A stretch of 48,119 bases of DNA from Boseongicola sp. (GTDB lineage: Bacteria; Pseudomonadota; Alphaproteobacteria; Rhodobacterales; Rhodobacteraceae): NCBI GenBank assembly GCA_028824715.1, contig JAPPCV010000124.1, positions 1 through 48,119 on the forward strand, read 5' to 3'. Position numbers and translations under genes: made by a program. The notes under the pieces were generated by a model. It ran no database searches, was not told where the DNA came from, and saw only the letters and a list, made by a program, of their open reading frames with translations. Of this stretch, positions 35,875 to 43,071 are shown one piece after another (position 1 is the first letter of the stretch; the number at the start of each line of letters is the position of its first letter).

Positions 35875-36896
35875 CGGGCAAGGTGACATCTTCGGAAGTG
35901 GCCGCCCGCGCCGGCGTCAGCCAGTCTGCCGTCAGCAGGGTGTTCACGCCAGGCGCATCCGCGTCCGCGAAGACGGCGAAGAAGGTGCGGGAGGCGGCAC
36001 GGGAACTCGGCTACCGCCCGAACTCGCTCGCGCGCGCGATGGTGTCCGGAAAGAGCCGCATCATCGGTCTCGTGGTCGCCTACCTGGAAAACCAGTTCTA
36101 CCCGGTGGCGCTCGAACTGCTCTCGAACGCGCTGCAGGCCCGCGGCTACCACCTGCTCGTCTTCACGGCCCCGAACACGGCCGAGAGCGTGGACGGAGTC
36201 GTCCAGGATCTCATGGACTACCAGGCGGACGGGATCATCGCGGCGTCGGTGTCCATGAGCTCGGATCTTGCAGGGCGGGCGCGTCAAGCTGGGATACCGG
36301 TGGTCCTCTTCAACCGCGCCCAGGAAGGCGAGGGACTCGTGAACGTCACGTCGGCCAATGTCGACGGCGGCCGGAAGATCACGGAGTTCCTGATCCGGGG
36401 CCGGCACGAGCGAATCGCGCACATCGCGGGCTGGCAGGGAAGTTCGACTGGCCGGGACCGCCGCGAGGGATTCCTTGAGGCGATGGAAGCCGCCGGGATG
36501 GAACCGTTCGCGCTGGTCGACGGCATGTACAAGCGTCCGGTGGCAATGGAGTGCGCACGCCAGCTCGTCGCGGGCCGAGCCCGGCCGGACGCGATCTTCG
36601 TCGGCAATGACCACATGGCGTTCGGCGTGCTTGACGCGCTTCGACGAGCCGGCATCGAGCCGGGCAAGGACATTTCCGTCGTGGGCTACGACGACGTGCC
36701 GCTGGCAGCCTGGGACGCCTATGCCCTGACCACCTTTCGCCAACCCGTCAATCGCATGGTCGAGGCGACGGTGAACATCCTCATCGACCAGATCGAGACC
36801 GACGTGGCCGAGCCCGAATCCATTCAATTCGAGGGCGAGCTCGTCCTCAGGACGTCGGCCCGAATTCCAGAAGGACTTGCCAATGAAGGGCTTTGA
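35871..36896 (+). CDS. LacI-family regulator of the catabolic locus
   Basis: A 341-residue LacI/GalR regulator. The helix-turn-helix is TSSEVAARAGVSQSAVSRVF (residues 6-25), followed by the hinge YRPNSLARAMVSGKS and the effector domain with DAIFVGNDHMAFGVLDALRR and ISVVGYDDVPLAAWDAYALT. The ATG overlaps the stop of the upstream SnoaL-like gene (ATGA), and the following SnoaL-like gene starts inside it. A regulator embedded between two paralogous enzyme genes is strongly tied to this pathway. The likely target is the palindrome at 32305-32320. Confidence 0.9.
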   Translation: MTGKVTSSEVAARAGVSQSAVSRVFTPGASASAKTAKKVREAARELGYRPNSLARAMVSGKSRIIGLVVAYLENQFYPVALELLSNALQARGYHLLVFTAPNTAESVDGVVQDLMDYQADGIIAASVSMSSDLAGRARQAGIPVVLFNRAQEGEGLVNVTSANVDGGRKITEFLIRGRHERIAHIAGWQGSSTGRDRREGFLEAMEAAGMEPFALVDGMYKRPVAMECARQLVAGRARPDAIFVGNDHMAFGVLDALRRAGIEPGKDISVVGYDDVPLAAWDAYALTTFRQPVNRMVEATVNILIDQIETDVAEPESIQFEGELVLRTSARIPEGLANEGL

Positions 36897-37866
36897 TACC
36901 CGTTTCGCCGACTTCCCGGACTACATCCTCGGGATCACCAGGGAGATCTGGGAAGATCGTGGCATTGCCACGCTGCACGAATACTACACCGAGAACATCG
37001 TCGTTCGCAGCCCGGCATCTGTGGTCATCGGAAACAGGGGCGTGATCGCGGCCACGATGGCGACATTGGCCGAATTCCCGGATCGCCAGCTTCTCGGGGA
37101 AGATGTCATCTGGTCCGGGTCGCCGGAGGAGGGCATGCTCAGTTCGCACCGCCTCCTTTGCATCACGACGCATGCGGGCGACGGAGTCTATGGCGCGGCG
37201 ACCGGCACCAGGCTTGCCTACCGGGCCATCGCCGACTGTCACGCCATCAACAACCAGATCGACGACGAATGGCTGATCCGTGACCAGACGGCGATCGTCA
37301 GGCAGCTGGGCTGGGACCCCAAGGACTATGCGCGCGACCTGATCGCCCGCGAGGGCGGGCCGGAAAGCTGCGTCCGGCCGCTTTCCCCGGCGACCGACGT
37401 GGATGGCCCGTATTCCGGGCGCGGCAACGACAACGAGTGGGGCGCGCGCCTCGGGGACATCCTGACGCGCATGATGAATGCCGACATGGCCGCGATACCC
37501 CGGGAGTACGACCGTGCGGCGCAGCTGGAACATCCGGGTCTCGTGACCGGCCACGGGCACGGAGATGCCGACCGATTCTGGATGGGCCTGCGCGCGGCCT
37601 TCCCGTCAGCCGAATTCTGCATCCATCACCGGATCGGTCGCGACGATCCGATGATGCCCCCACGGGCCGCCGTCCGATGGAGCCTGACCGGAAAGCATGA
37701 CGGCTGGGGCGCCTATGGAACTCCGACGGGCGCCGATGTGCACGTGATGGGCATCACCCACGCCGAATTCGGAACGCCAGGCAAGGCCCCGCCCCGCCTC
37801 CGAAGGGAATGGACCTTGCTCGACGAAACCGCGATCTGGAAGCAGATCTTGCTAGGCACCGGGTGA
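36883..37866 (+). CDS. Two-domain SnoaL/NTF2-like protein, paralogue 3
   Basis: A 327-residue protein with two SnoaL-like halves, more diverged than the other two copies. The ATG at 36883 has GAAGGA 8 bases before it and overlaps the lacI end by 14 bases. Domain 1 has ITREIWEDRGIATLHEYY and NIVVRSPASVVIGNRGVIAA. Domain 2 has AHPGLVTGHGH-like sequence, then FWMGLRAAFPSAEFCIHH and REWTLLDETAIWKQIL. Acidic and His residues line the predicted pockets, but no catalytic assignment is possible. It is coupled to lacI and 3 bases from the SRPBCC gene. Confidence 0.78.
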   Translation: MKGFDTRFADFPDYILGITREIWEDRGIATLHEYYTENIVVRSPASVVIGNRGVIAATMATLAEFPDRQLLGEDVIWSGSPEEGMLSSHRLLCITTHAGDGVYGAATGTRLAYRAIADCHAINNQIDDEWLIRDQTAIVRQLGWDPKDYARDLIAREGGPESCVRPLSPATDVDGPYSGRGNDNEWGARLGDILTRMMNADMAAIPREYDRAAQLEHPGLVTGHGHGDADRFWMGLRAAFPSAEFCIHHRIGRDDPMMPPRAAVRWSLTGKHDGWGAYGTPTGADVHVMGITHAEFGTPGKAPPRLRREWTLLDETAIWKQILLGTG

Positions 37867-37869
37867 AGC

Positions 37870-38334
37870 ATGCAAAGCACGTCGGCAACGATCAAAGTCA
37901 CTCGCGCGTTTCCGCATCCCGCGGAATCGGTCTTCGCACACTGGATCAGTCCCGAGACACGCCTGCGATGGGAAGCCGGGCCGGACACCGGCATGACCTA
38001 TGACGCATTCGACACCCGCGAAGGAGGCGTCGAAACGGTTCGGATCGTGCAGGACGGCAAGGAAATCGGCCACATGTTCCAGAACACGCATCGACTGGTC
38101 GAGGGCCAATTGATGGCCTACAGCCTGACGGGGGTCTTCGGGGGCGTCCTGACGACGCTCATGCAGATCGCGATCGAGTTCCAGCCGACCGACGAGGGGT
38201 GCAGGCTTGACGCGACCGCGCAGGTCATCGACCTGACGGGCGGCGACGTCCAGACTCAGCACGAGGCCGGCTGGGACTGGATTCTCGACCGGTTCGAGGC
38301 CGACATCGCGGAGCACGGGCTGGTCACGGGATGA
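37870..38334 (+). CDS. AHSA1/SRPBCC-domain protein
   Basis: A 154-residue START-like (Bet v 1 fold) protein. The family pattern is visible as VTRAFPHPAESVFAHWISPETRLRW at the N-terminus. The central TREGGVETVRIV follows, and the C-terminal helix is QTQHEAGWDWILDRFEADI. Such proteins bind hydrophobic or aromatic ligands, and some act as cyclases or hydrolases. The role here is unknown, but its place as the fifth gene of the tightly packed dehydrogenase-SnoaL-lacI-SnoaL run implies work on the same substrate. A 240-base gap follows. Confidence 0.85.
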   Translation: MQSTSATIKVTRAFPHPAESVFAHWISPETRLRWEAGPDTGMTYDAFDTREGGVETVRIVQDGKEIGHMFQNTHRLVEGQLMAYSLTGVFGGVLTTLMQIAIEFQPTDEGCRLDATAQVIDLTGGDVQTQHEAGWDWILDRFEADIAEHGLVTG

Positions 38335-38417
38335 GGGCGTCGCAGTCATGCCCGGCGCCGCCGCATGCCGATCTCGGCTCGATTCCGGTCACGGCGTCGG
38401 CATTCGGCGATCCTGTT

Positions 38418-38535
38418 CCTGCCCGAACTCCGGGCAGGGAGCGAACGACGAGCCTGGAAAGCACGCGCTTTGGCAGGATTCCCTTACATTTCCCGAGCGC
38501 GCAGGCGCGTTCCGGATTCCATCGCCGGAATCCGG
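38418..38535 (+). promoter_or_regulatory. Two strong hairpins in the gap before the cupin gene
   Basis: CCTGCCCG-AACTC-CGGGCAGG (38418-38438) is an 8-bp perfect stem. CCGGATTCC-ATCGCC-GGAATCCGG (38512-38535) is a 9-bp perfect stem, 40 bases before the cupin ATG. Neither is followed by T residues. The first may end the upstream transcript. The second could be a dyad operator or leader structure for the cupin gene. Confidence 0.45.
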
Positions 38536-38575
38536 CAGGCGGCCAGCGCCCAACATTGCGCAAGGAAAGATGCCC

Positions 38576-39535
38576 ATGACCGACCTAAACGACCGAATCG
38601 TCCGCTATGGCGAGCTCAAGCCGTGCAAGACGGCCTTCATTGACGCCCATACTCCGGGCTCCGACCAGAAGGAGAATTTCACGATCATCGGCGGCGGCGT
38701 CTCGGAAAGCCCGGACCAGCACGTCCACATCAATCTCCCCCATGGATTCAACATCGGCGCGGCGGGGCAGCCGCCAAAGTGCCGAAACTCGCTTCACGTG
38801 CACCGGACCGCCGAAGTCTTCTTCGTCCTCTCCGGCCGCTGGAGGTTCTTCTGGGGCCGCTGGGGCACGGCCGGCGAGGTCGTGCTGGACGAAGGCGACA
38901 TCATTGACATCCCCACCGGCATCTTCCGGGGCTTCGAGAACGTCGGCACCGAATACGGAATGATCAAGGCGATTCTCGGAGGCGACGACGCGGGCGGCGG
39001 CGTCGTCTGGGCGCCGCAGGTTATCGAGGACGCGGCTGATCACGGGCTGGTGCTTGCCGAGACCGGCAAGCTCTACGACACGAAAAAGGGCGAAGAGTTG
39101 CCGGACGGCGTCGGACCGATGCGCAAGCTTTCCGAGGACGAAGCCAACAGCCATCCGGAACCGACGACCCGGGAAGTCGTTGGCGGATACGTCCGCCGCT
39201 ACCGGGACATGGTCGCGCTCGCGGACAAGGCGCCCTGCAAGGTCATTGGCGAATCGGCCATCATCCGCGACAGGCCCGGCTTCGAGGTCGACCTGGTCAC
39301 GCGGGCCTCCGCAAGCGACGCCATGCACAGCCACGAGCACCCGTCAGTGCTGATGCCGGTCAAGGGACATTGGCGCGTTGCATGGAAGGACGGCGAAACC
39401 GTCCTGGCGCCGGGCGACACCATGAGCGTTCCGGAAGGGCTTGACCACTCCGCCGTGCCGTCGATGTCCGGCGAGGCAGCGCTCTATCACGTCGTCGGGA
39501 CGGACGATCCCGCGGGTGCCACATGGACCGGCTGA
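38576..39535 (+). CDS. Double-cupin protein
   Basis: A 319-residue protein with two cupin barrels. The ATG at 38576 (or 38570) follows AAGGA. The first cupin carries HVHRTAEVFFVLSGRWRFFW, with metal-ligand His, His and Glu, and later DEGDIIDIPTGIFRGFENVG. The second has MHSHEHPSVLMPVKGHWRVA and APGDTMSVPEGLDHSAV. Both barrels keep histidine ligands, so it may be a dioxygenase or isomerase. Between them lies a charged linker (DTKKGEELPDGVGPMRKLSED). It lies between the SRPBCC gene and the MetE-like gene, in the same direction. The substrate is unknown. Confidence 0.83.
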   Translation: MTDLNDRIVRYGELKPCKTAFIDAHTPGSDQKENFTIIGGGVSESPDQHVHINLPHGFNIGAAGQPPKCRNSLHVHRTAEVFFVLSGRWRFFWGRWGTAGEVVLDEGDIIDIPTGIFRGFENVGTEYGMIKAILGGDDAGGGVVWAPQVIEDAADHGLVLAETGKLYDTKKGEELPDGVGPMRKLSEDEANSHPEPTTREVVGGYVRRYRDMVALADKAPCKVIGESAIIRDRPGFEVDLVTRASASDAMHSHEHPSVLMPVKGHWRVAWKDGETVLAPGDTMSVPEGLDHSAVPSMSGEAALYHVVGTDDPAGATWTG

Positions 39536-39653
39536 GGCTAGACGGCACCCTGCACCTGCGACATGTCCTGACTTTGGGCAGCCTTGACGGGACCGGCCGC
39601 CGGAGCGCCGGAACCCTGGCGATTCCAGTAGCAATCACGAAAGCGAGACGAGC

Positions 39654-40784
39654 ATGACCCGCATCCTGACCACGCACGTGGGCTCCCTGCCCCGAACCCA
39701 GAAGGTCGTCGACTTCATCTTCGCCCGCGAAAGGAACGAACCGTTCTCGCAGGACGACTTCGACGCGGCCATGGCCGAGGCGGTCATGGAAACCGTGAAG
39801 AAGCAGGTTGATGCAGGCGTCGACATCGTCTCCGACGGAGAGACCTCGAAGATCAGCTATGCCACCTATGTCAAGGACCGCTATACCGGGTTCGACGGCG
39901 ACAGCCCCAGGAACGCGCCCGAAGACCTGAAGCGGTTTCCCGGCTTTCTGAAGCGCCTGGCCGACGACGGCGGCACGCCGCAATATGCAAGGCCCCTCTG
40001 CGTCGGAGAGGTCAGGTCCAAGGGCCAGGGAGAGTTGCAGAAGGACATCGCGAACCTGAAGGCCGCCATGGAGGCGCACGGGGCCAGACGCGGCTTCATG
40101 AACGCAGCGTCGCCCGGCGTGATCTCCCTCTTTCTGCAGAACGAATTCTATCCCAGCCGCGAGGCCTATCTGGCCGCGCTGGCCGACGCGATGAAGGAAG
40201 AGTACGAAACGATCGTTGCCGCCGGACTTGACCTTCAGCTCGATTGCCCGGACCTGGCGTTGTCGAGGCACATGCTCTTCACGGACCTCTCGGACGAGGA
40301 GTTCGTGAAGGTTGCGGGCATGCACGTGGAGGCGCTGAACGGCGCGCTGAGGGACATTCCAGAAGACCGGATCAGGGTCCACATCTGCTGGGGCAATTAC
40401 GAAGGCCCGCATGTCTGCGACATTCCGATGGCAACGATGTTCGACACGCTCATGTCGGCCCGGGCGCGCCATGTGCTGTTCGAGACCTCCAATCCACGCC
40501 ACGGCCATGAGTGGACCGTGTTCAGGGATCGCAAGGCCGACATTCCCGACGACAAGCTGCTGGTGCCGGGCGTTGTCGACACGACAACCAACTTTGTCGA
40601 GCATCCTGACCTCGTCGCGCAACGCATTGAGCGGTTCGTCGACATCGTCGGAGCCAAGCGGGTCATCGCGGGAAGCGATTGCGGGTTTGGCACCTTCGCC
40701 GGTTTCGGCGCGGTCGACCCGGACATCGCATACGCGAAGCTGGCCGCGCTTTCGGAGGGCGCCGCGAAGGTCGGGCAGGAGTAG
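39654..40784 (+). CDS. MetE C-terminal-domain-like zinc methyltransferase, stand-alone
   Basis: A 376-residue cobalamin-independent methionine-synthase-family protein consisting of only the catalytic barrel, about half the length of MetE. HVGSLPRT (residues 8-15) is the folate-binding-type motif. The zinc ligands are preserved as HIC (about 241-243), Glu in LFETSN (about 276) and Cys in GSDCGFG (about 343). It could transfer a methyl group from, or to, the substrate of this pathway. Biosynthetic MetE activity is less likely because the N-terminal domain is absent and the neighbours are catabolic. The RraA-family gene follows after 3 bases. Confidence 0.85.
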   Translation: MTRILTTHVGSLPRTQKVVDFIFARERNEPFSQDDFDAAMAEAVMETVKKQVDAGVDIVSDGETSKISYATYVKDRYTGFDGDSPRNAPEDLKRFPGFLKRLADDGGTPQYARPLCVGEVRSKGQGELQKDIANLKAAMEAHGARRGFMNAASPGVISLFLQNEFYPSREAYLAALADAMKEEYETIVAAGLDLQLDCPDLALSRHMLFTDLSDEEFVKVAGMHVEALNGALRDIPEDRIRVHICWGNYEGPHVCDIPMATMFDTLMSARARHVLFETSNPRHGHEWTVFRDRKADIPDDKLLVPGVVDTTTNFVEHPDLVAQRIERFVDIVGAKRVIAGSDCGFGTFAGFGAVDPDIAYAKLAALSEGAAKVGQE

Positions 40785-40787
40785 AAC

Positions 40788-41486
40788 GTGATGGATGACG
40801 CGCTGCTGGCACTCCTTCGCTCGGTTGACACGCCGACGGTCTGCAACGCCATAGAGGTTGCGGAAGGGAAACGCGGCTTCGACCGCTTCACGCGTGGAAC
40901 CGTGCTGTGCAGCGATCCGGATGCCGGCGCGCTCGTCGGCTTCGCGCGGACCGCGAAGATCGCGGGCGCCTTGCCGCCTGAAGTGGCGCCCGAGACCGTC
41001 AGGTCAATTCGCATGGACTACTACCGCCACATGGCAAGCGGGGCCCGCCCCGCGCTTGCGGTCATCGAAGACCTTGATGGCGAGGAGGCCGTCGGAGCCT
41101 ATTGGGGCGAGGTGAATGCGACCGTGCACAAGGGATTCGGCCTTTGCGGTGCCCTGACAAACGGGGTCATGCGCGATCTTGGCGATCTTCCTGAGGGCTT
41201 TCCGGTGATCGCGGGATCCATCGGACCCAGCCATGGATTCGTGCATGTGAGGGAAGTCGGAACGCCGGTCACGGTCTTCGGGTTGACGATTTCGGACGGC
41301 GACCTCGTCCACTCAGACCGCCATGGCGCGCTTGTCGTCCCCGAGGACTGCGTTGAAGGGCTCGCGGACGCGATCGGGAAGATGCAGGAGACAGAACAGA
41401 TCGTCCTTTCCGCGGCCCGCGCGCCCGGCTTTGACTTCCAGGCATTCGAGGAGGCCTGGGCGGCGTTCGAGAGGGCCCGCGTCTAG
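40788..41486 (+). CDS. RraA-family protein (4-hydroxy-4-methyl-2-oxoglutarate aldolase / oxaloacetate decarboxylase-like)
   Basis: A 232-residue protein starting with GTG 40788 or the ATG directly after it, with AGGAG 6 bases upstream. The family motif is visible as GALTNGVMRDLGDLP (G-x3-NG-x2-RD), preceded by FGLCGAL. The metal-site motif is DLVHSDRHGALVVPED. Members are aldolases or decarboxylases that split 4-hydroxy-2-oxo acids to pyruvate, or bind RNase E. In this catabolic setting a lyase role at the end of the pathway is more plausible than RNase control. It is the last gene of the locus. Confidence 0.85.
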   Translation: MMDDALLALLRSVDTPTVCNAIEVAEGKRGFDRFTRGTVLCSDPDAGALVGFARTAKIAGALPPEVAPETVRSIRMDYYRHMASGARPALAVIEDLDGEEAVGAYWGEVNATVHKGFGLCGALTNGVMRDLGDLPEGFPVIAGSIGPSHGFVHVREVGTPVTVFGLTISDGDLVHSDRHGALVVPEDCVEGLADAIGKMQETEQIVLSAARAPGFDFQAFEEAWAAFERARV

Positions 41487-41648
41487 ACCGGCCGAAGCAC
41501 TTCTCCGATCTGCCTTCGACACTTGGACAAGGATTCAGGCCGGAGCGCGACCCCCATCAGGCCATGCGATGGCATCAACGACCCAGCGTAGGCAAGGGAA
41601 GCGGGTGACCAAACAAGGGCAACCCTTCCGCGAAACCAAGGGCCAGTC
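41487..41648. other. Gap after the catabolic locus
   Basis: There are 162 bases without a gene or a clear terminator between the RraA-family gene and the gene remnant on the opposite strand. Composition shifts from the very GC-rich catabolic genes to a less ordered mix, consistent with a junction. Confidence 0.3.
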
Positions 41649-41869
41649 TCACGCGTTGCTCACCGGCGGTTCCAGGGTTCTCGGCGTTGCCACGAATTGA
41701 GGTTTCTCAAGCGCAGTCAGCGCCTCGGAAATTGAGCCGCGCATGCCGACCAGATGGTTGAATTGCACCCGGACACGGGAACCGGGTAGCTGCGGATTTC
41801 GGTCTCTATCAGCTGCCGTGCGCTCTCGAGCTTCTCGGTCGCGGAGGCCAGGCACTCCTGATAGGTTAT
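41649..41869 (-). pseudogene. Frameshifted remnant of a short conserved protein
   Basis: Two frames together spell one protein of about 73 residues. The first part reads ITYQECLASATEKLESARQL then IETEIRSYPVPVSGC. After a frame change near 41765-41775 it continues VQFNHLVGMRGSISEALTAL and ends FVATPRTLEP. I recall intact relatives with SYPTPISGCDAQFNHL in this order, so a few bases are probably missing after SGC. The codon at the expected start (41867-41869) is ATA, although GGAAGGAG lies 7 bases before it, which suggests the start has also been lost. The function of the family is unknown to me. About 300 bases on the right side (41870-42170) show no gene. Confidence 0.6.
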
Positions 41870-42156
41870 GGCCGTGCTCCTTCCAACATCTTGACGGCCG
41901 AATGTATCAACGCGTGCCAACCCAAGTCCAACATCTTCTTGCAGGATCGCGCGGAATTGCAATCGGCTTCCAGCACTTTCCCGACTCGGCCTGCTGAACT
42001 TCCGGTGACTTGAGTCGACGGCGACTTGGAGCGACCTGCGTCGACCGCGGCAGGCCCGACTCCTGAGCGACTTCGGAAATGGAAGAGCCGGACTCGTGGA
42101 GCGGTGACCCTTGGGCATGCGCCTGTCCGCAACACGGAAGGCTGCGGTGAATATTC

Positions 42157-42200
42157 CCGACTTAAATTGTCGGATTGACAAACCTGAGTAATTTGATCAG
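42157..42200 (+). promoter_or_regulatory. Iron-responsive promoter/operator of the hemP operon
   Basis: A perfect -35 hexamer TTGACA (42175-42180) is followed at once by CTGA-GTAATTTGA-TCAG (42184-42200), which fits the TGA-N9-TCA pattern of RirA/IRO-type iron boxes of alphaproteobacteria and occupies the promoter spacer. A second dyad CCGAC-TTAAATT-GTCGG (42157-42173) sits just upstream. The -10 element is weak (TCAGTT near 42197). Repression under iron sufficiency is inferred from position and gene content. Confidence 0.6.
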
Positions 42201-42271
42201 TTTTGTGAAGATTAAGCCAGCCACCGAATCAGGGGTGAGCCAAGAACTCGGAACCTCGAAGGAACGGGCAG

Positions 42272-42424
42272 ATGGAGTCTCCCTGCGAAAGGACAGAATT
42301 CGCCACCGTCGACTGGCGCGAAGTTCTGCTGGTCGCGCTCGAATTCGGGCTGCCGAGCCCCTTCAGCATCGAATGCCTGATCGACAGGGCTGAAATTGGT
42401 GAATTGGGCGGGCCATGGTGGTGA
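42272..42424 (+). CDS. Candidate small protein overlapping hemP
   Basis: A possible 50-residue protein (starts MESPCERTEFATVDWREVLL, ends IGELGGPWW) in the 5' leader of the iron operon. The ATG is preceded by AAGGA at 8 bases, third codon positions are mostly G or C in the middle part, and its stop overlaps the hemP start region. It has an amphipathic centre and two terminal Trp residues. I do not recognise it. It could be a genuine microprotein or a leader ORF affecting hemP translation. Confidence 0.4.
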   Translation: MESPCERTEFATVDWREVLLVALEFGLPSPFSIECLIDRAEIGELGGPWW

Positions 42425-42591
42425 GCGCTTCCGAATTGGCCCAAGTTGCTGTAGTCCCCCCGAGCGACACGCCGCCCCTGCATGAGGCGAAGGAACTCAC
42501 GAATGGTGGCGTCCTCGCCCGCATCAAGCTTGAGGATCAGCTGTACTTCCTGCGGATCACCCGCGCAGGGAAGCTGATACTCACCAAATGA
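42415..42591 (+). CDS. hemP: Hemin uptake protein HemP
   Basis: A 58-residue protein (ATG 42415 after GGGCGGG; GTG at 42418 or 42421 is also possible). The C-terminal half is diagnostic: ELTNGGVLARIKLEDQLYFL followed by RITRAGKLILTK, the conserved HemP ending. HemP/HmuP proteins are small cytoplasmic factors needed for haem-uptake gene expression in several proteobacteria. The stop overlaps the next start (ATGA). Its position directly behind the TGA-N9-TCA promoter marks the operon as iron-regulated. Confidence 0.88.
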   Translation: MVVSASELAQVAVVPPSDTPPLHEAKELTNGGVLARIKLEDQLYFLRITRAGKLILTK

Positions 42592-43055
42592 CCATGACCG
42601 TCCCAGATCGCGACGGCGCGCCTGTTGGATACGTGGCCGAGCTAGGACCGGTCGAGGCTGCAGCGGTGATCTGCCTGCGCCTCTGGTGTGACGGGCCCGC
42701 ATCGCAGAAACTAGTGCGGAAGGACTTTGCATCGGCCTTTGGCGCCCGACGCGGCCATGAAGCCCTGAGTTGCTTCGAGACGCTCTGCGATCTTTGCGTT
42801 CGGCACGGCCGTCGCCCCCTGATGCGCCATCAAGTGGCGTGCAGGTCCCTCGGGGCGGACGAGTCCTGCTTTGCCAACTTCATCGGCTACGCCAGCGAAG
42901 GAGAGCAGGAAGACGCCCTGATGATCGCCACCACCATCGTGAACCCAAGCATGGCCCCCGCCCTGATTGGGCTGGCACAGGAGTTCGGCCTTGCTCTCCG
43001 TCGCATGGCCATCAAGGCCGACCGACGACCGGAAATTTCAACTGCCATTCACTGA
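42588..43055 (+). CDS. Conserved hypothetical protein of the iron operon
   Basis: A 155-residue protein whose ATG overlaps the hemP stop (ATGA). It starts MTMTVPDRDGAPVGYVAELG. Notable are six Cys residues (VICLRLWCDG, SCFETLCDLCVRHGR, VACRSLGADESCF) and a helical C-terminus with NPSMAPALIGLAQEFGLALR. The His/Cys pattern could bind iron or haem, but no known motif is complete. I recall similar proteins between hemP and imelysin genes in related bacteria. A function in iron or haem handling is inferred from context only. Confidence 0.75.
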   Translation: MTMTVPDRDGAPVGYVAELGPVEAAAVICLRLWCDGPASQKLVRKDFASAFGARRGHEALSCFETLCDLCVRHGRRPLMRHQVACRSLGADESCFANFIGYASEGEQEDALMIATTIVNPSMAPALIGLAQEFGLALRRMAIKADRRPEISTAIH

Positions 43056-43071
43056 AAGAGGACTGTGAACA

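Noticed and set aside
39536-39653. Possible riboswitch before the MetE-like gene
   Set aside because: The 118-base gap has no SAM, SAH or cobalamin riboswitch-like core that I can recognise.
39360-40622. A 420-codon open frame on the minus strand
   Set aside because: It is the mirror of the MetE-like gene; the zinc-ligand motifs on the plus strand decide the coding strand.
41870-42181. Upstream part of the frame carrying the remnant gene
   Set aside because: The sequence before ITYQECL shows no family-like content, and a ribosome site lies directly before that point, so the frame is probably open by chance.
42229-42732. A 167-codon frame on the minus strand opposite hemP
   Set aside because: The HemP C-terminal motif on the plus strand is diagnostic, and the antisense frame resembles no family.
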